DNA of 64,000 nt. Origin: Liolophura sinensis (lineage: Eukaryota > Mollusca > Polyplacophora > Chitonida > Chitonidae). Positions within the stretch are counted from its first letter, which is position 1. Every line of letters begins with the position of its first letter. The translations under genes and the position numbers were made by a program. Under the pieces are notes generated by a model that was not told the origin of the DNA, did not search any database, and worked only from the letters and a program-made list of their open reading frames with translations. Where the stretch lies: positions 19,179,976-19,243,975 of the forward strand of contig NC_088298.1 of NCBI RefSeq assembly GCF_032854445.1, written 5' to 3'. Positions 63,763 through 64,000 of this stretch are shown here, piece after piece.

Positions 63763-64000
63763 GTAAGACAATGCTTGTCTTCACAGGGAAATGAAATTTT
63801 AAAACGTTAATGTTTGGCGTTAAAGTGAAAGACAACACCTGACTAATGTTTATGTGCATTAAAAGACTACCATTCAAAGTATCTTAAACCGGCATTAAAT
63901 ATTTTTTAGTTTTTTTTTTTTCATCAGTAAAAATTTAGTGAAACTTCGTCTTGACACAGCTTCAATGCGTCTCCATTATGGGCAGCAAGGTGACGTCACG

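Noticed and set aside
3123-63762. Obscurin/UNC-89 as the gene identity
   Set aside because: Obscurin-type proteins have few FN domains. The 31 FN domains in ordered super-repeats fit the titin/twitchin group better, though no kinase is available to settle it.

Overview
This window is animal nuclear DNA, most likely from a mollusc or another lophotrochozoan. Introns are AT-rich and carry minisatellites. A dispersed tRNA-derived SINE is present whose tail (a gtaaaacaccaatcaaataaa-like end) is of a kind I associate with mollusc genomes. Species-level identity cannot be read from the sequence.

Almost everything recognisable belongs to one gene on the + strand, an interior piece of a giant titin/twitchin-superfamily muscle protein. 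I count 71 coding exons from 3123 to 63762. They encode 40 immunoglobulin I-set domains (Ig-1 to Ig-40) and 31 fibronectin type III domains (FN-1 to FN-31). Nearly every exon is exactly one domain. It starts after an AG with two bases of a codon and ends on the first base of a codon before GT, so introns are phase 1 on both sides and each exon is a removable in-frame cassette. The start codon, stop codon, kinase and any PEVK-like spring are not in the window.

Layout. 1-3122: no coding seen, one minisatellite. 3123-21075: Ig-1 to Ig-19, mostly an alternation of two Ig types (alpha and beta), including a recent 1.9-kb tandem duplication. 21574-25739: Ig-20 to Ig-25, six near-identical Ig exons, several in a 724-base tandem array. 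26342-29603: five more diverged Ig exons. 30057-38200: two copies of an Ig-Ig-Ig-FN-FN-FN super-repeat. 38344-50423: two copies of Ig-Ig-FN-FN-FN, the second interrupted by a 4.7-kb intron. 50977-63762: only FN domains, as six complete C-A-B triplets plus the start of a seventh. Counting from 44407, 22 FN domains follow one another with no Ig between them.

Together the parts read like the I-band-to-A-band order of titin: a flexible tandem-Ig segment, then mixed Ig/FN super-repeats, then a long regular FN segment that could act as a thick-filament ruler or spacer. The last role is inference. The most unusual features are the long Ig-free FN run with its triplet register, the stepwise loss of Ig domains from successive super-repeats, and the complementary loss of canonical cysteines in the alternating Ig types. 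A 200-base N gap (51320-51519) lies beside a frameshifted FN exon and is probably an assembly fault.
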